From Clostridia bacterium (GTDB lineage Bacteria; Bacillota; DSM-521; Neomoorellales; SLTJ01): DNA of 64,000 nucleotides. How positions within the stretch are numbered: the first letter of the stretch is position 1; each line of letters starts with the position of its first letter. Positions 1 through 8,916 of this stretch are shown in pieces. A program made the position numbers and the translations under genes. The stretch is taken from the NCBI GenBank assembly GCA_004347685.1, contig SLTJ01000025.1, positions 1 to 64,000 on the forward strand. The letters are read 5' to 3'. The notes beneath the pieces were generated by a model. That model ran no database searches, had not been told where the DNA came from, and saw only the letters and a list, made by a program, of their open reading frames with translations.

Positions 1-20
1 CTTTTTCTGGCTAAAAATAC

Positions 21-260
21 CTAGCCCCTAATCATCAGGGTGCGGAAAATGGGCTCGAACAGGTTGTAGCGCCGAAATATCTTGGCTATGGGGTGGACCA
101 GCTTTGTTTCCTCGGACTTTTTGACCACCAGGACATCTACGCCCAGGGGCTTAGACGACAGGGCCACCTCGGGGATTACTTCCACCTCCCCCGGAGGGGC
201 GTCCTTCAACGCTTCTCTGACGGCGGCCACGAAGGCCGGGTGCCACTGTTTGTTGGGCAA
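21..260 (-). pseudogene. Truncated 5' copy of the PD-(D/E)XK nuclease gene
   Basis: The first 66 or so residues match the N-terminus of the full-length nuclease at 15781-16779 almost exactly, starting with the same TTG codon. The match stops at the glutamate of the putative catalytic E-Y-K motif (NLFE), after which an unrelated tail of about 12 residues leads to a stop. The fragment therefore keeps the putative motif Asp (GVDVLVV) but lacks the lysine, and I infer it has no nuclease activity. The same promoter module as the intact copy lies upstream. It lies directly downstream of an orphan antitoxin gene, where a toxin would normally be. Confidence 0.8.
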
Positions 261-375
261 GCTTAGACACTCCCCTGGTGTTTATATTATACCACGGCTT
301 GGGACGGTTGACAGTACCTGTTTCGGCAAGGGGGAGGGATTTCCTGCCGGAAGATTGGTGATCTTGAGGATCGGC
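67..375 (-). repeat. Dispersed repeat, copy A (promoter plus nuclease 5' end)
   Basis: About 300 bp on the minus strand are nearly identical to 15668-15990 and, over a shorter span, to 19040-19262, both on the plus strand. Each copy carries the motif ccggcaggaaatccct, the -35/-10 module and the first codons of the nuclease. Copy A is therefore inverted relative to copies B and C, which lie on the other side of the S-layer locus. Confidence 0.85.
286..314 (-). promoter_or_regulatory. Promoter of nuclease copy A
   Basis: On the minus strand, CTGTCA (309-314), a 17-nt spacer, then TATAAT (286-291) preceded by TGG, an extended -10. The module is conserved in all three copies of the repeat. Confidence 0.7.
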
Positions 376-460
376 CCGTGGTGGAAGCAGGAATGGCGCC
401 GGGGCCGGGCGGTGTCCCCCGGGGCGTGACGCGGAGCACCCGGAGGGCACCCCGGATGGG

Positions 461-685
461 CTATAGTTCCAAGCTCCTTATGTGGAGCCCTGGTATCCGA
501 TTGGCGTAGGTTTGGGCCGTAAACTCTTCCTCGTCAAGGTCGCCCCAGGACCCGGCAGCCCTTTCAAACCGCTCATCTCCGTGGTCGTCGGCACTTTGCT
601 TATCCAGTAGGCGCTTTAGCTTTTCACGCTCCTCCGGGTTAAGCCCCTTAATCTCCTTAAGAAGCCGTTTAAGCTCAGTAGCCAC
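461..685 (-). CDS. Orphan VapB-like antitoxin (putative)
   Basis: A 74-residue acidic and basic protein. A coiled, lysine/glutamate-rich first half (LKRLLKEIKGLNPEEREKLK) is followed by A-A-G-S-W-G-D-L-D-E-E-E-F and a Y-x-N-R ending, a layout typical of the C-terminal part of small type II antitoxins that pair with PIN-domain toxins. I chose the GTG at 685 because GGAGG lies 9 nt upstream; the frame extends to 763 without a better start. No toxin follows: the next minus-strand sequence is the truncated nuclease copy. The antitoxin assignment rests on the look of the C-terminus and is an inference. Confidence 0.5.
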   Translation of the reverse strand: MATELKRLLKEIKGLNPEEREKLKRLLDKQSADDHGDERFERAAGSWGDLDEEEFTAQTYANRIPGLHIRSLEL

Positions 686-753
686 TCCCTGGTCCCTCCG
701 TTGGCACATGTATTGATTGCCGGCTCTCTCTGCCGAGGGTCTCACCTGATGGT

Positions 754-783
754 ATTTTAGCATGGGGTGGAGAAGGGTGGCAA
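754..783 (-). promoter_or_regulatory. Promoter of the orphan antitoxin
   Basis: Minus strand TTGCCA (778-783), 18-nt spacer, TAAAAT (754-759). The context ctccttgcc followed by a C-rich spacer and TAAAAT is repeated before the DUF4160 and hicBA genes at 15.1 and 18.2 kb. Confidence 0.6.
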
Positions 784-1080
784 GGAGTTTTTCGGTCTCC
801 TCAGGCCCGCTCTGCCGCGGGGCAGAGGCGCGGCAGGGATGGCTGGGCTATGGGAGGGCGCGGCAGGCCGGGGGTGGCTACCGGGGGCTTGGCGGCGGGG
901 CCGTGGTCAGCGGGAAGAGGGAAGCGCCGGCAGGACGGGGGCGGAAAGGGGCCGTGGGCCGGGAAGGGGAATTGGCGGCTACCTTCCCCGGTGCCCCGGC
1001 CTCAGCCGCCGCCCCCTTGGCCTCAAGGGTAAAGGGAATTACCTCGGGGGGCAGCCATCTCTTGTCGCGGTATACGACAG
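764..1080 (-). repeat. C-rich intergenic spacer, family member 1
   Basis: No credible gene. Read on the minus strand the stretch is strongly C-rich. It shares a core of about 60 bp (858-920), including ccaagcccccggtagc, with the plus-strand spacer at 17980-18042. It ends in the TTGCCA/TAAAAT promoter, so spacer and promoter appear to travel as a unit ahead of small accessory genes. Confidence 0.6.
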
Positions 1081-2724
1081 TTAGGGGCCCGGCACCACTT
1101 GGATAACTGTGGTATGCGTCTGGGCGAGCTTTTGGCCCGAGGTGGCGGTCAAGCCGGCATCCACCCGCAGGGTGTACGTCTGGCCGGGTAACAGGGCGTC
1201 ACGGGGCTTGAGCCAGAAGGTGGTATAGCCCCCGGTTTCGCCCGCGTTCACCTCGCCCACAAAATAAAGGGTGCAGGGCAGTTCGGCGCTGGCGGCGGTC
1301 AGCAGGTGGAAATGGGCGGCGGTACTCCCGTCTACCTTGACCGGCTGGTTAAAAACGATCTGCAGCGTCTGGGCCGGACCCATTTCCACAGCCCCCCCGC
1401 CCGGGGTGCCGGCCTCCGCCAGTTGCGCGGCCACCAGGTCCAGGTCCAGGCGGCCGTAGCCGGCGTAGTCGTCTTTGCCCGGCGGGCCGATGTCCACCAC
1501 GCCCTGGCGGATGATCTCCGCCACCTGGTCGGGCGTGGCCCCGGGTAGCTGGGACTTGACCAGGGCCGCCGCGGCCGAAACAAAGGGCGCGGCTATGGAC
1601 GTTCCGCTGGCGGGGGTATAGTCGGGATACAACCAGTAAGTGGTGAGGACATCCACCCCGGGCGCCGCCACCATCACTTGCGGACCGTGGTTCGAGAAGG
1701 GCGCCACCCGGTCGCCGCCGTCGCTGGCGGCCACGGCGATCACATGGGGCAGGGCCGCCGGGTAGGACACCGGGCCGCCATCATTGCCGGCGGCGGCCAC
1801 CACTACTGCGCCGCGCTCCCAGGCGTAGTAAACCGCGTCGGCCACGGCCTGAGAGTACTGGGGGCCGCCCAGGCTGAGGTTAACCACCTGCGCCCCACGG
1901 TCCACGGCGTGGGCAATGGCCTGGCTCACCAGGTATGTATCCGCCTCCCCCTGCAGGTTGACGACCCTCAAGGGCAATATCTTGACATTTTGCCGCCCGG
2001 CGGTGCCGGCAATGCCGGTGGCGTTGCCGGTGGCGGTGGCGATAACACCGGCCACCTCCGTGCCGTGCCCGTCCAGGTCCAGGGGGTAGGAATCGTTTAA
2101 GACAAAGTCCCAGGCCCCGTCGAGGGAGATGCGCCCCTGCAGGTCTTCGTGATAAAAATCGAGGCCCGTGTCAACCACGGCCACAATCACCGGTTCCGGG
2201 TTGGGCGCCAGCTTGTCCCAGGCCCCGGCGGCATTGATGGTGTGCAGCGCCCACTGGTCGGGAAACAGGGGATCGTTGGGGACGTACATCATCTGCAGGG
2301 GATAATTGGGCTCCACAAACTCCACGCGCCCGCTCCGCTTTAATTCTGTCATGGCCTCCTCCCTGTCCCTTACCCGGAGCAGGGATAGGTCCCGGTTTTC
2401 GTGGATTTTTTCGGCGGCGCATTTTTTAAGAAGCGCCTCTTTGCTGGCTTTGTCCGGCGGCTGTTTCCATTTCACGATAATCTCCCGGCTGTAGTCCCGG
2501 GCGGGCATCTGCTTCTCCCGCTGGCGCCGTTCTTCAATCAAACGGCGGACAGTCTCTTTAGAGTCGTAGACATGGCCGGCCACCGAAGGCGCCCGCGGAT
2601 TTCCCTGCAGGTAGGCCTGGCCATTTCCCGGCGGCCGGGCCACCGCCCGAGGTACATAAACAGCTACGGTTGTAAGAATTAGCAACCCCGCCAGCCACTG
2701 GTAATGAAAGCTTTTCGGTGACAG
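1081..2724 (-). CDS. Secreted S8 (subtilisin-like) serine protease with C-terminal Ig-like domain
   Basis: Subtilase of about 547 residues, predicted to be exported and to cleave proteins at or outside the cell surface. The order is a hydrophobic signal segment, a propeptide-like region (to about residue 130), then the catalytic domain with Asp in VVDTGLD, His in HGTEVAGV and Ser in GTSIAAPFV, all intact. The last ~100 residues resemble a bacterial Ig-like (SbsA/Big_5-type) domain. No ATG is in place. TTG at 2685 would cut the signal peptide short, whereas CTG at 2724 has GGAGG 8 nt upstream and yields a proper positively charged signal peptide (MSPKSFHYQWLAGLL). I therefore place the start at CTG. 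It lies downstream of surface-protein genes, so a role in envelope protein processing is possible but not shown. Confidence 0.85.
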   Translation of the reverse strand: MSPKSFHYQWLAGLLILTTVAVYVPRAVARPPGNGQAYLQGNPRAPSVAGHVYDSKETVRRLIEERRQREKQMPARDYSREIIVKWKQPPDKASKEALLKKCAAEKIHENRDLSLLRVRDREEAMTELKRSGRVEFVEPNYPLQMMYVPNDPLFPDQWALHTINAAGAWDKLAPNPEPVIVAVVDTGLDFYHEDLQGRISLDGAWDFVLNDSYPLDLDGHGTEVAGVIATATGNATGIAGTAGRQNVKILPLRVVNLQGEADTYLVSQAIAHAVDRGAQVVNLSLGGPQYSQAVADAVYYAWERGAVVVAAAGNDGGPVSYPAALPHVIAVAASDGGDRVAPFSNHGPQVMVAAPGVDVLTTYWLYPDYTPASGTSIAAPFVSAAAALVKSQLPGATPDQVAEIIRQGVVDIGPPGKDDYAGYGRLDLDLVAAQLAEAGTPGGGAVEMGPAQTLQIVFNQPVKVDGSTAAHFHLLTAASAELPCTLYFVGEVNAGETGGYTTFWLKPRDALLPGQTYTLRVDAGLTATSGQKLAQTHTTVIQVVPGP

Positions 2725-2770
2725 AAAAAATTCCTCCCCCGGTAGGTAGTTCCTAAATCGTTAACATGAG

Positions 2771-2798
2771 ACCATATTCCCTCAATATTTCATGTAAA
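2771..2798 (-). promoter_or_regulatory. Possible promoter of the S8 protease
   Basis: Minus strand TTTACA (2793-2798), 16-nt spacer, TATGGT (2771-2776), about 45 nt before the ribosome binding site. The match to sigma-A consensus is moderate. Confidence 0.4.
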
Positions 2799-2829
2799 AC
2801 TTCCGTATGCCTGGGACTGCGATAAGATA

Positions 2830-2864
2830 AGGCGCCCCCGGAGGGACAAGCCCCGGGGGCGCTG
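2830..2864 (-). terminator. Terminator of the Ig-like surface protein gene
   Basis: GCGCCCCCGG (2832-2841) pairs with CCGGGGGCGC (2853-2862), a 10-bp GC-rich stem. On the minus strand it is followed by cttatctta, a weak U-rich tail. It separates the surface-protein gene from the protease gene. Confidence 0.6.
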
Positions 2865-2927
2865 GCCACGGCACACGCTTACCAATAAGTTAACAAGTTA
2901 GTGCCAGGCACCATCTTTTCCCAAGAT

Positions 2928-5630
2928 TTACTTCTTAATCGCCTGCACGTTGAAGTAGCCGACTTTACCGTTGGGAGTTGTCAGCACCACCCGGAAGGAG
3001 CCGGAGGTCTTGTCAGCGGCGAAGTCTACACCAGTTAAGGTAATTTTTACCTCACCGGTCGAAGCGTCGACACTAACAGTGGGGTTGCCCGTGAGATTCA
3101 CCATATTGGTAACTGTAGGGGCGACAACGGCATGGGCCTTCCCACTTGCATTTGCTTGCGTAACCCGGCCGAACTGATCCAGGACGCCAGCGTACACCGC
3201 CTGGGAGACGCTCCAGCTACCGCTCTCATACACGGCATTCACGGTGGAGATTTCCGTGGTACCGGTGGCAAGCTTGAGATTTGTTGCGTCTACGGCCTTA
3301 TCGACGATGTACACCTTTTGAGCGGCCAAGCCAGCGCTGGACACGGTTACGCTCTTGGTCAGGGTCTTAACGTCGTCCTTGGTGTTGAACACAACCGTGA
3401 TGGTAGCTGTGACATCGTTGTTGAGACCGGAGTTGTTACCGTAAACCTTCCGGCTTGCAGAATCAACTGCTGCCTCCGTCTTATCACTGGTGATGCTCAG
3501 GATGTCGCTCGGGTTGATGGCGTAGCTGTTGCCGGAGGCATCGGTGGCGATAACCTCGACTTTTTCTGCGTACGGGCTAGCCGCACTACCTGCGCCCTTA
3601 TACAGCACTGGGATGTCCTTGATGCTGTAGGAGAGGCTGCTGGTAGCCGCCGCGACCGTAATGGTCTTGCTGGCTTGGCTGACTGTTTCGCCGGAAGTGT
3701 TAATAAGCTTGACCGTCAGGGTATAGGTACCCGTCTTGTAAGCATCAGCAGTCAAGGTAAAAGCATTGTTAGCAACAACAGAAGTTTCATCAGTTATGTC
3801 GCCTTTTGGCGTAACATCCAGGCCAACATCATCACCCGAAACCTTAGTGATGGCCACGTTGACCTTGTAATTACCGTCATTACTCGTGGGAACGAAGTCG
3901 GCTCCGTACTGATCCTTGAACTTAACTCCGAAAGTCTGAGTGGCACCTTGCAGCATGTTGCCTACCAGGGTGTCAGGCAGGGAAACCTGGGCCACGTGGC
4001 GGGCCGCCTGGGCCGTCAGGGTGATGGAGTCCGATCTGCCGGTCTCGTTGACGGTCACAGTTATGGTGGTGGTGCCAGTCCCGCTGATGGCGGCCGTGTT
4101 AACCAGCTTGCCCTTATTGGCGCCGGTAGTCTCGATTTTTAATTGATTCGACGCTATAACACTGCTGTTCGAAGAAGTTATCGTGAAAGCGGTAGATGCA
4201 ACAGCCGCTACCTGGTCTGCCGTAAGGGTGGCGCCGAACTGGTCCTGGACAGTGAGCGGGATGACAAGCGTCCCAACACCGTCACCAGCGGCGATTACCC
4301 CGGAGGGCGCGGTCAGGCTCACGGTAGCAGGGGCAGAGGGCTTGACGATCTCCAGGGTCTTGCTCGCGGTCCGGCCGGTACCATTGCTGATTACAGTTAT
4401 GGTAACCGACTTGGCCGTGGTGAGACCGGAGGTGTTAATAGTGATCGCTGCGTCCCTCGTGCCATCGTTACCGCCGTCCTTGTCGGTCAGCGTAGCAACA
4501 ACAGCACTATCCGAAGATACTACAGTAACCTTGCCGTTAAAGTCACCATATTTGCTCAGGACGTTGCCGTACTGGTCTTGCCCGGTCAGGGCTATACGGG
4601 CAGCCGGGTTAAGGCCAGTGAAGATCCGGGTGTTGGTACCGGGCAGGCTGATCTCTCCGAGGGTGAGGGACTGGACAACGGCTTCCGCCCCTACGGTGAA
4701 GGTGGCGCTTACGGTAGTCCCGGAGGCCGGATCAATACCCGTGATGACAAAGGAGTCCCCAGCCGCGAAGTCACTACCTTTATTAAAGGTAATGGTACCC
4801 GCATTGATGTCGGTTGCCGTGCCCTGCGAGGCCGTCCACTGGATGTTGGCGGCCACGGTCTCCTTAGTCACGTCCTGACCGTACTGGTCGAAAACCTTAT
4901 AACCAATGGTACCGGTTTGAGTTCCGGTCTTCACGATGACAGTGGACGTAAACTCGATCCTGGCAACCTTCTGGGCCTCTACCGTGACGGAACCGCCATT
5001 CTTACCTTCCGCGAAGTCCGCTCCGGATACGGTGACGGTGTAGGTTCCGGCCACCAGATTCGTAGAGGAACTCAGGGTAGCCGCCGTTTTGGCCTGATTC
5101 CAGGAAACGTCCAGAACTACGGGCGAAGTCCCCCTCTGCACGGTGAAGGACAAAGCCGCGGTATTTTCCACCGCCTTGCTGAAGGTAACTTCCAGGGCTT
5201 TAGCGCTAACCGCCTTTACCGAAGTTACCTCCAGTTGGACTTGGGCGCCGGTGTTGACCGCTGTGCCGTTGGGGTTCTGCTCGTTGTACAGGGTGATCTG
5301 GGCCGGGAGGTTCTCAGGCGGGTTGGCCTGGGCCCAGGCGGCAGCCGCTTGAGCATCGTTTAGATTAGGAGCCGTGCCGGCTACCAGGGCTTGCTCGAAC
5401 TTCGCCGAGTCGATGCCCACGCCGTCGGCGATGTACTGGATAAACCTTCCTCCGGCGGCTTGAATCTCGTTTAGAATCTGGTTAACCAGGCCGTGCAGGA
5501 CCGCGTAGTCCATATCCCAGCCCTTGTTCCCGACGACAATGGTGTTGGCCGGGACCGCGGCGAAGGCCGGGGCGGCGACGAACAGCATCATCGCCAGCAG
5601 CAGGACGAGGGCGACCGCTCTTTTCCTCAT
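2928..5630 (-). CDS. Secreted surface protein with repeated Ig-like (Big_2-type) domains
   Basis: A 900-residue exported protein. The start is ATG at 5630, giving a typical signal peptide (MRKRAVALVLLLAMMLFVAAPAFA) with a G-rich ribosome binding site upstream; the frame extends further but lacks these signals. After an N-terminal region of about 120 residues the protein is a string of beta-rich modules with phrases such as VTVSGADF, KVFDQYGQDVT and VKFKDQYGADF, typical of bacterial Ig-like domains in S-layer or adhesive proteins. Threonine, valine and alanine are abundant. No SLH domain is visible, so anchoring must differ from its neighbour at 5742-8774, which ends 111 nt upstream in the same direction. 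Co-transcription with that gene is plausible. Confidence 0.75.
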   Translation of the reverse strand: MRKRAVALVLLLAMMLFVAAPAFAAVPANTIVVGNKGWDMDYAVLHGLVNQILNEIQAAGGRFIQYIADGVGIDSAKFEQALVAGTAPNLNDAQAAAAWAQANPPENLPAQITLYNEQNPNGTAVNTGAQVQLEVTSVKAVSAKALEVTFSKAVENTAALSFTVQRGTSPVVLDVSWNQAKTAATLSSSTNLVAGTYTVTVSGADFAEGKNGGSVTVEAQKVARIEFTSTVIVKTGTQTGTIGYKVFDQYGQDVTKETVAANIQWTASQGTATDINAGTITFNKGSDFAAGDSFVITGIDPASGTTVSATFTVGAEAVVQSLTLGEISLPGTNTRIFTGLNPAARIALTGQDQYGNVLSKYGDFNGKVTVVSSDSAVVATLTDKDGGNDGTRDAAITINTSGLTTAKSVTITVISNGTGRTASKTLEIVKPSAPATVSLTAPSGVIAAGDGVGTLVIPLTVQDQFGATLTADQVAAVASTAFTITSSNSSVIASNQLKIETTGANKGKLVNTAAISGTGTTTITVTVNETGRSDSITLTAQAARHVAQVSLPDTLVGNMLQGATQTFGVKFKDQYGADFVPTSNDGNYKVNVAITKVSGDDVGLDVTPKGDITDETSVVANNAFTLTADAYKTGTYTLTVKLINTSGETVSQASKTITVAAATSSLSYSIKDIPVLYKGAGSAASPYAEKVEVIATDASGNSYAINPSDILSITSDKTEAAVDSASRKVYGNNSGLNNDVTATITVVFNTKDDVKTLTKSVTVSSAGLAAQKVYIVDKAVDATNLKLATGTTEISTVNAVYESGSWSVSQAVYAGVLDQFGRVTQANASGKAHAVVAPTVTNMVNLTGNPTVSVDASTGEVKITLTGVDFAADKTSGSFRVVLTTPNGKVGYFNVQAIKK

Positions 5631-5693
5631 GTTAATTGATTTCCCCCCACTTATCCAAAGTTTTTTGAGGCATATACCGCTATGCGGCAAGGG

Positions 5694-5720
5694 GCCACTG
5701 GCCCCCTTGGGGCCAGTGGC
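5694..5720 (-). other. Strong intercistronic hairpin between two surface-protein genes
   Basis: GCCACTGGCCCC (5694-5705) and GGGGCCAGTGGC (5709-5720) form a perfect 12-bp stem with a 3-nt loop. On the minus strand no T-run follows, so it is not a standard terminator. It could stabilise the upstream mRNA or reduce read-through into the downstream surface-protein gene. Confidence 0.6.
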
Positions 5721-5741
5721 GTCAACGCTACCTCGCTAGGC

Positions 5742-8700
5742 TTATAGGTTTACCTGAATCTCCTTCAGCACGTTACTTTGGGCGTCTTTAGCCGTGACCG
5801 TGGCGGTGTTGGTCTGCGGGTTGACGAACTTGAAGATGTACTGGCCGGCGCCGCCGATGTTCTGGCCCTGCAGGGTGCCAGCCACAGCAGTGACCGTAGC
5901 CACCTTGTTGGCATCGGCACCGCCCACGGTGACGGTTACGTACTTATTGAAGCCCAGGGACTGAACGCTGGCGCTCAACTGGACGTCGGGCTGGGTGGTC
6001 CCGCCACCGCCGCCGGGGGGCTGCTGCGTGCCTTCCGGCAGGTCATCCTCGGTGGCGTCGCCCTTGGTGATGACCACGTAGTCGTAGGCGCTGCCCTTGT
6101 CGTCGGTGTCAATGACGAAGACCAGGTCGTCGCGGTCCACGCCGCTGACCTTCTTCGGGCCGGCGCCCGGAGTCAGGTCCAGGTAGACCGTGCTGGAGGT
6201 CATGAGGAAGCTCTCCACCTCGCCGCCCTGCTCGGTCAGGCCCTTGAGGGTGGAGCTCCCGGAGCTGGACTTGGTGGCAAGCACCAACTCCGCGGCGTCA
6301 AGGTTCACGTCGTCCAGATCGGCCACCTGCAGGGCGTTGCTGCCCTTGCGGACGATGCGCTGCACCTTGGTGATCTTGTCGCTGGCGTTCAGCTCGTAGT
6401 AGATGAAGTCAGCCTTCTTGACCAGAGCCGCGTCGTCCTCGTCGTCCAGGACATAGGTCTTCTTGCTGCCGTCGGGCAGGAGGAGTTCCAGGGCGGTGTC
6501 GTCGCCCGAATACTCGAAGCCGGTGACCACGGCGTAGTTGCCCTTGGCCGCCAGAGCCTCACTGGTGTACGTGATGAACATGTACTCCACGTTCACACCG
6601 TCCAGGATGTAGGCGAAGTCCATGTCCTCGGCGTCTTCCACCGCGGACCAGCTTGCCAGGTCGGCGTCCTTTAGCTCGCCGTAACCGTCAGAAGCAACTT
6701 TGACGGTGCCGCTGGCGTCAAAGATGATGGTGTCGCTGGTGATGCGGTAGGACCTGCCGTTCAGGGTGATGACGTCGTCGTCCTTGTCAATGTCGCTGTC
6801 GGTAACCGAGTTATCTACCCGCACGCCCTTGTTGATGGTGGCGCTGTCCAGGTCGCCGTCGTTGGTCAGCTTGTACTCCAGGACCACCAGGCGGTTGTCG
6901 GCGGAGAGCGTCAGGGCGTCCTGGACATCGGCCCAGGCCATCTCGTCGCCGTCCGCGTCGAACCAGTCAACGTCGTTGTCGTCGAAGGTGAAGCTGAGCT
7001 TCTGGCCCTGACTGTTGAACAGGTTGAGCTGGTAGTTGCGGGTGTCCTTCTTGTAGAAGTTGGTGACGATGCCAACCTTCTTCTTGGTGATGTCGGCGTC
7101 GGTGACCACATGGGCGATCTTGCCGTCCACGGGCACCAGGTAGGCCTCCACCTTCTCGCCGTCAAGGTCGTTGAGGTCGGCGGCTTCGACGGCGTCAATG
7201 TCGTCATTGTTGTTGGTGGAGATGGTGGCCTTCTCGGCCATGTCGTACTTGGTGCCGTCAATGTAAAGGTCGTAATCCTTCACGGCACTGCTGCCGGCGT
7301 AGACGCGGCTGACTTCGCCGGACACCTTCTGGCTGGAGGCGACTATATAGGCCCACTTCTCGGGATGCAGGACGTTGCTGGCGTCATCGTCACCCACGAA
7401 GACGCGGATGACGTCCCACTGCTGCAGGTCGCTCAGCTTGGCCGCCTTGCCGTCGCGGACGATCAGATAATTGTCGGCGTCGCTCAGGTCGAGTTCGTCG
7501 CTGGTGCCGTCGCCGATCTTGTAAAGGCTAAGGTACTCGTCGTCGGCATTTACCTCGTCCACCAGGTAGGTCTGGTCCAGGGCATAGCCGTTGGTGTAGT
7601 CCATGATGTCGGCGAAGATGATCTCGTCGTCCTCGTTGAGGATGACCTTGACCTTGGCGTTCTTCAGGGCGCCGTCGCCGTCAATGGCGTCGTCGAGGCG
7701 GTCGAGCTGGAGACCGTCGTCCTGGTCATAGTCCCGGTAGGCCACGTTGTTGATGTAGATGGTGGCGCCGTCGGCGATGGTGTATTTCTTGTCCTTATTC
7801 TTCAGGTCGAGCTTGGTGTCGCCTGCGGCCACGTTGGAATCGAGGACGTCATTGACCACTTCCTCGTCGCCAGCCGCTTCCATGAACACTACCACGTCAT
7901 CGTCGTTCACCCAGACCTTGACCTGCTGGCCGAGGAAGTCGTCCGGGTTGATGCCTCCCAGAACCTCCAGGGTGCGGCCGTGGTCACCCAGGCCCTTGTC
8001 AAACTTTACTTCGTTGGCTTTCAGCTCGCCGATGGCTACCCGCGGCGTGGCCTGCACCCGAGGCAGATTTTTCTTGTCCTTGTAAACGTCCACTTTCAAG
8101 TATCTGCTCAGGATGGTCTCGTCGCTTTCCCCATAGCTGACCTCGGTGCCGTAGGAGGTCTGCTTCATGATGCCGACGTCCAGGGAGTTGTCCAGCATCA
8201 GGAAGACGTCGCCGCGCACGGCCGCGGTACTCCAGTTGGCGAAGCTGACGTCGTCCAGGACGCCCAGTTCGCCGCCCTTGGACAGGTAGTTGTTGGGCCA
8301 GGTGCCGGCGCTGGCCTGCACCGCGGGCTCATAGCCCAGGGCGCGCACCAGCATGGTCACGGCCTCGGCGTAGTTCACGTTGGCGTCGGGCTTGAAGGTC
8401 CCGTCCGGGTAGCCCTTAAGGATGCCGTTGCCGGTGGCCAGGTTAATGTAGCCGCTGGCCCAGTGGTCGGCCGGCACGTCAGAAAACTGGGTGGCACCCT
8501 TGGCCGACTGGGCGGCGCTCTCCAGGCCCAAAGCGCGGCAGACGATGGCCGCAAACTCCGCCCGGGTGATGTTCTTGTCCAGGCCCCAGGTGCCGTCAGG
8601 GTAGCCCTGGACGAGACCGAGGGCGTTGAGCCTCGTCACTACCTGGTCCAGGTTCACCTTCTCGCCGACTGCGGCGTTGGCCACCTGGGCGTTCCCGGCT

Positions 8701-8774
8701 AGGAGCACGGCCAAGCCGACGACGAAGGCGAGGGCCACTACCACCGAGACCCATTTGTTAGCCTTCTTTAACAC
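5742..8774 (-). CDS. Large S-layer homology (SLH) domain protein, left-hand member of the divergent pair
   Basis: A 1010-residue exported protein starting with GTG at 8774 (AGGGGGAAAACAA upstream). The signal peptide is followed by SLH domains with the signatures LGLVQGYPDGTWGLDKNITRAEF, FSDVPADHWASGYINLA and NGILKGYPDGTFKPDANVNYAEA, about residues 35-200. SLH domains bind pyruvylated secondary cell-wall polymers and anchor S-layer proteins. The long remainder is very rich in aspartate, with many D-D pairs, so calcium binding is possible. The C-terminus has a Gly-rich linker (GGGGGTT) and an Ig-like tail. The first codons closely match the SLH gene at 10215. No strong promoter is seen in the 142 nt before it. 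See the candidate switch in findings. Confidence 0.9.
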   Translation of the reverse strand: MLKKANKWVSVVVALAFVVGLAVLLAGNAQVANAAVGEKVNLDQVVTRLNALGLVQGYPDGTWGLDKNITRAEFAAIVCRALGLESAAQSAKGATQFSDVPADHWASGYINLATGNGILKGYPDGTFKPDANVNYAEAVTMLVRALGYEPAVQASAGTWPNNYLSKGGELGVLDDVSFANWSTAAVRGDVFLMLDNSLDVGIMKQTSYGTEVSYGESDETILSRYLKVDVYKDKKNLPRVQATPRVAIGELKANEVKFDKGLGDHGRTLEVLGGINPDDFLGQQVKVWVNDDDVVVFMEAAGDEEVVNDVLDSNVAAGDTKLDLKNKDKKYTIADGATIYINNVAYRDYDQDDGLQLDRLDDAIDGDGALKNAKVKVILNEDDEIIFADIMDYTNGYALDQTYLVDEVNADDEYLSLYKIGDGTSDELDLSDADNYLIVRDGKAAKLSDLQQWDVIRVFVGDDDASNVLHPEKWAYIVASSQKVSGEVSRVYAGSSAVKDYDLYIDGTKYDMAEKATISTNNNDDIDAVEAADLNDLDGEKVEAYLVPVDGKIAHVVTDADITKKKVGIVTNFYKKDTRNYQLNLFNSQGQKLSFTFDDNDVDWFDADGDEMAWADVQDALTLSADNRLVVLEYKLTNDGDLDSATINKGVRVDNSVTDSDIDKDDDVITLNGRSYRITSDTIIFDASGTVKVASDGYGELKDADLASWSAVEDAEDMDFAYILDGVNVEYMFITYTSEALAAKGNYAVVTGFEYSGDDTALELLLPDGSKKTYVLDDEDDAALVKKADFIYYELNASDKITKVQRIVRKGSNALQVADLDDVNLDAAELVLATKSSSGSSTLKGLTEQGGEVESFLMTSSTVYLDLTPGAGPKKVSGVDRDDLVFVIDTDDKGSAYDYVVITKGDATEDDLPEGTQQPPGGGGGTTQPDVQLSASVQSLGFNKYVTVTVGGADANKVATVTAVAGTLQGQNIGGAGQYIFKFVNPQTNTATVTAKDAQSNVLKEIQVNL

Positions 8775-8789
8775 TTGTTTTCCCCCTTC
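8768..8789. repeat. Left arm of a perfect 22-bp inverted repeat
   Basis: This 22-bp segment covers the ribosome binding site, GTG start and first codon of the left SLH gene. It is the exact reverse complement of 10200-10221, which covers the same elements of the right SLH gene. Similarity continues into the coding regions for about 30 more bp with mismatches and stops abruptly on the inner side. Confidence 0.9.
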
Positions 8790-8828
8790 AGTCGGGCTGG
8801 CTGTACCTTACCCGAACCTGAGATTAGT

Positions 8829-8840
8829 CCGGATATCCGG
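8829..8840. promoter_or_regulatory. 12-bp perfect palindrome upstream of the left SLH gene
   Basis: ccggatatccgg is a perfect dyad about 55 nt upstream of the GTG start of the left SLH gene and inside the putative invertible segment. It could be an operator or a recombinase/accessory protein site; nothing in the sequence decides this. Confidence 0.3.
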
Positions 8841-8916
8841 TCAAGGCGCAAGGCAAGCTTTACGTCCCCCTCCTCCATCGTCGCTATCCGCCGGCCGTCA
8901 TCTTTCCACCCGGTTA

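Noticed and set aside
762-1106. Overlapping plus-strand frames in the G-rich region
   Set aside because: Glycine/arginine-rich readings of a G-rich spacer with no ribosome binding site or family similarity.
4143-5363. Long plus-strand frame opposite the Ig-like surface protein gene
   Set aside because: Antisense shadow with no domain, no start signals and low-complexity Arg/Gly content.
7110-8702. 530-codon open frame on the plus strand opposite the left SLH gene
   Set aside because: It is the antisense shadow of an Asp/Val-rich GC-rich gene; it lacks a ribosome binding site and has a skewed Val/His/Gly composition.
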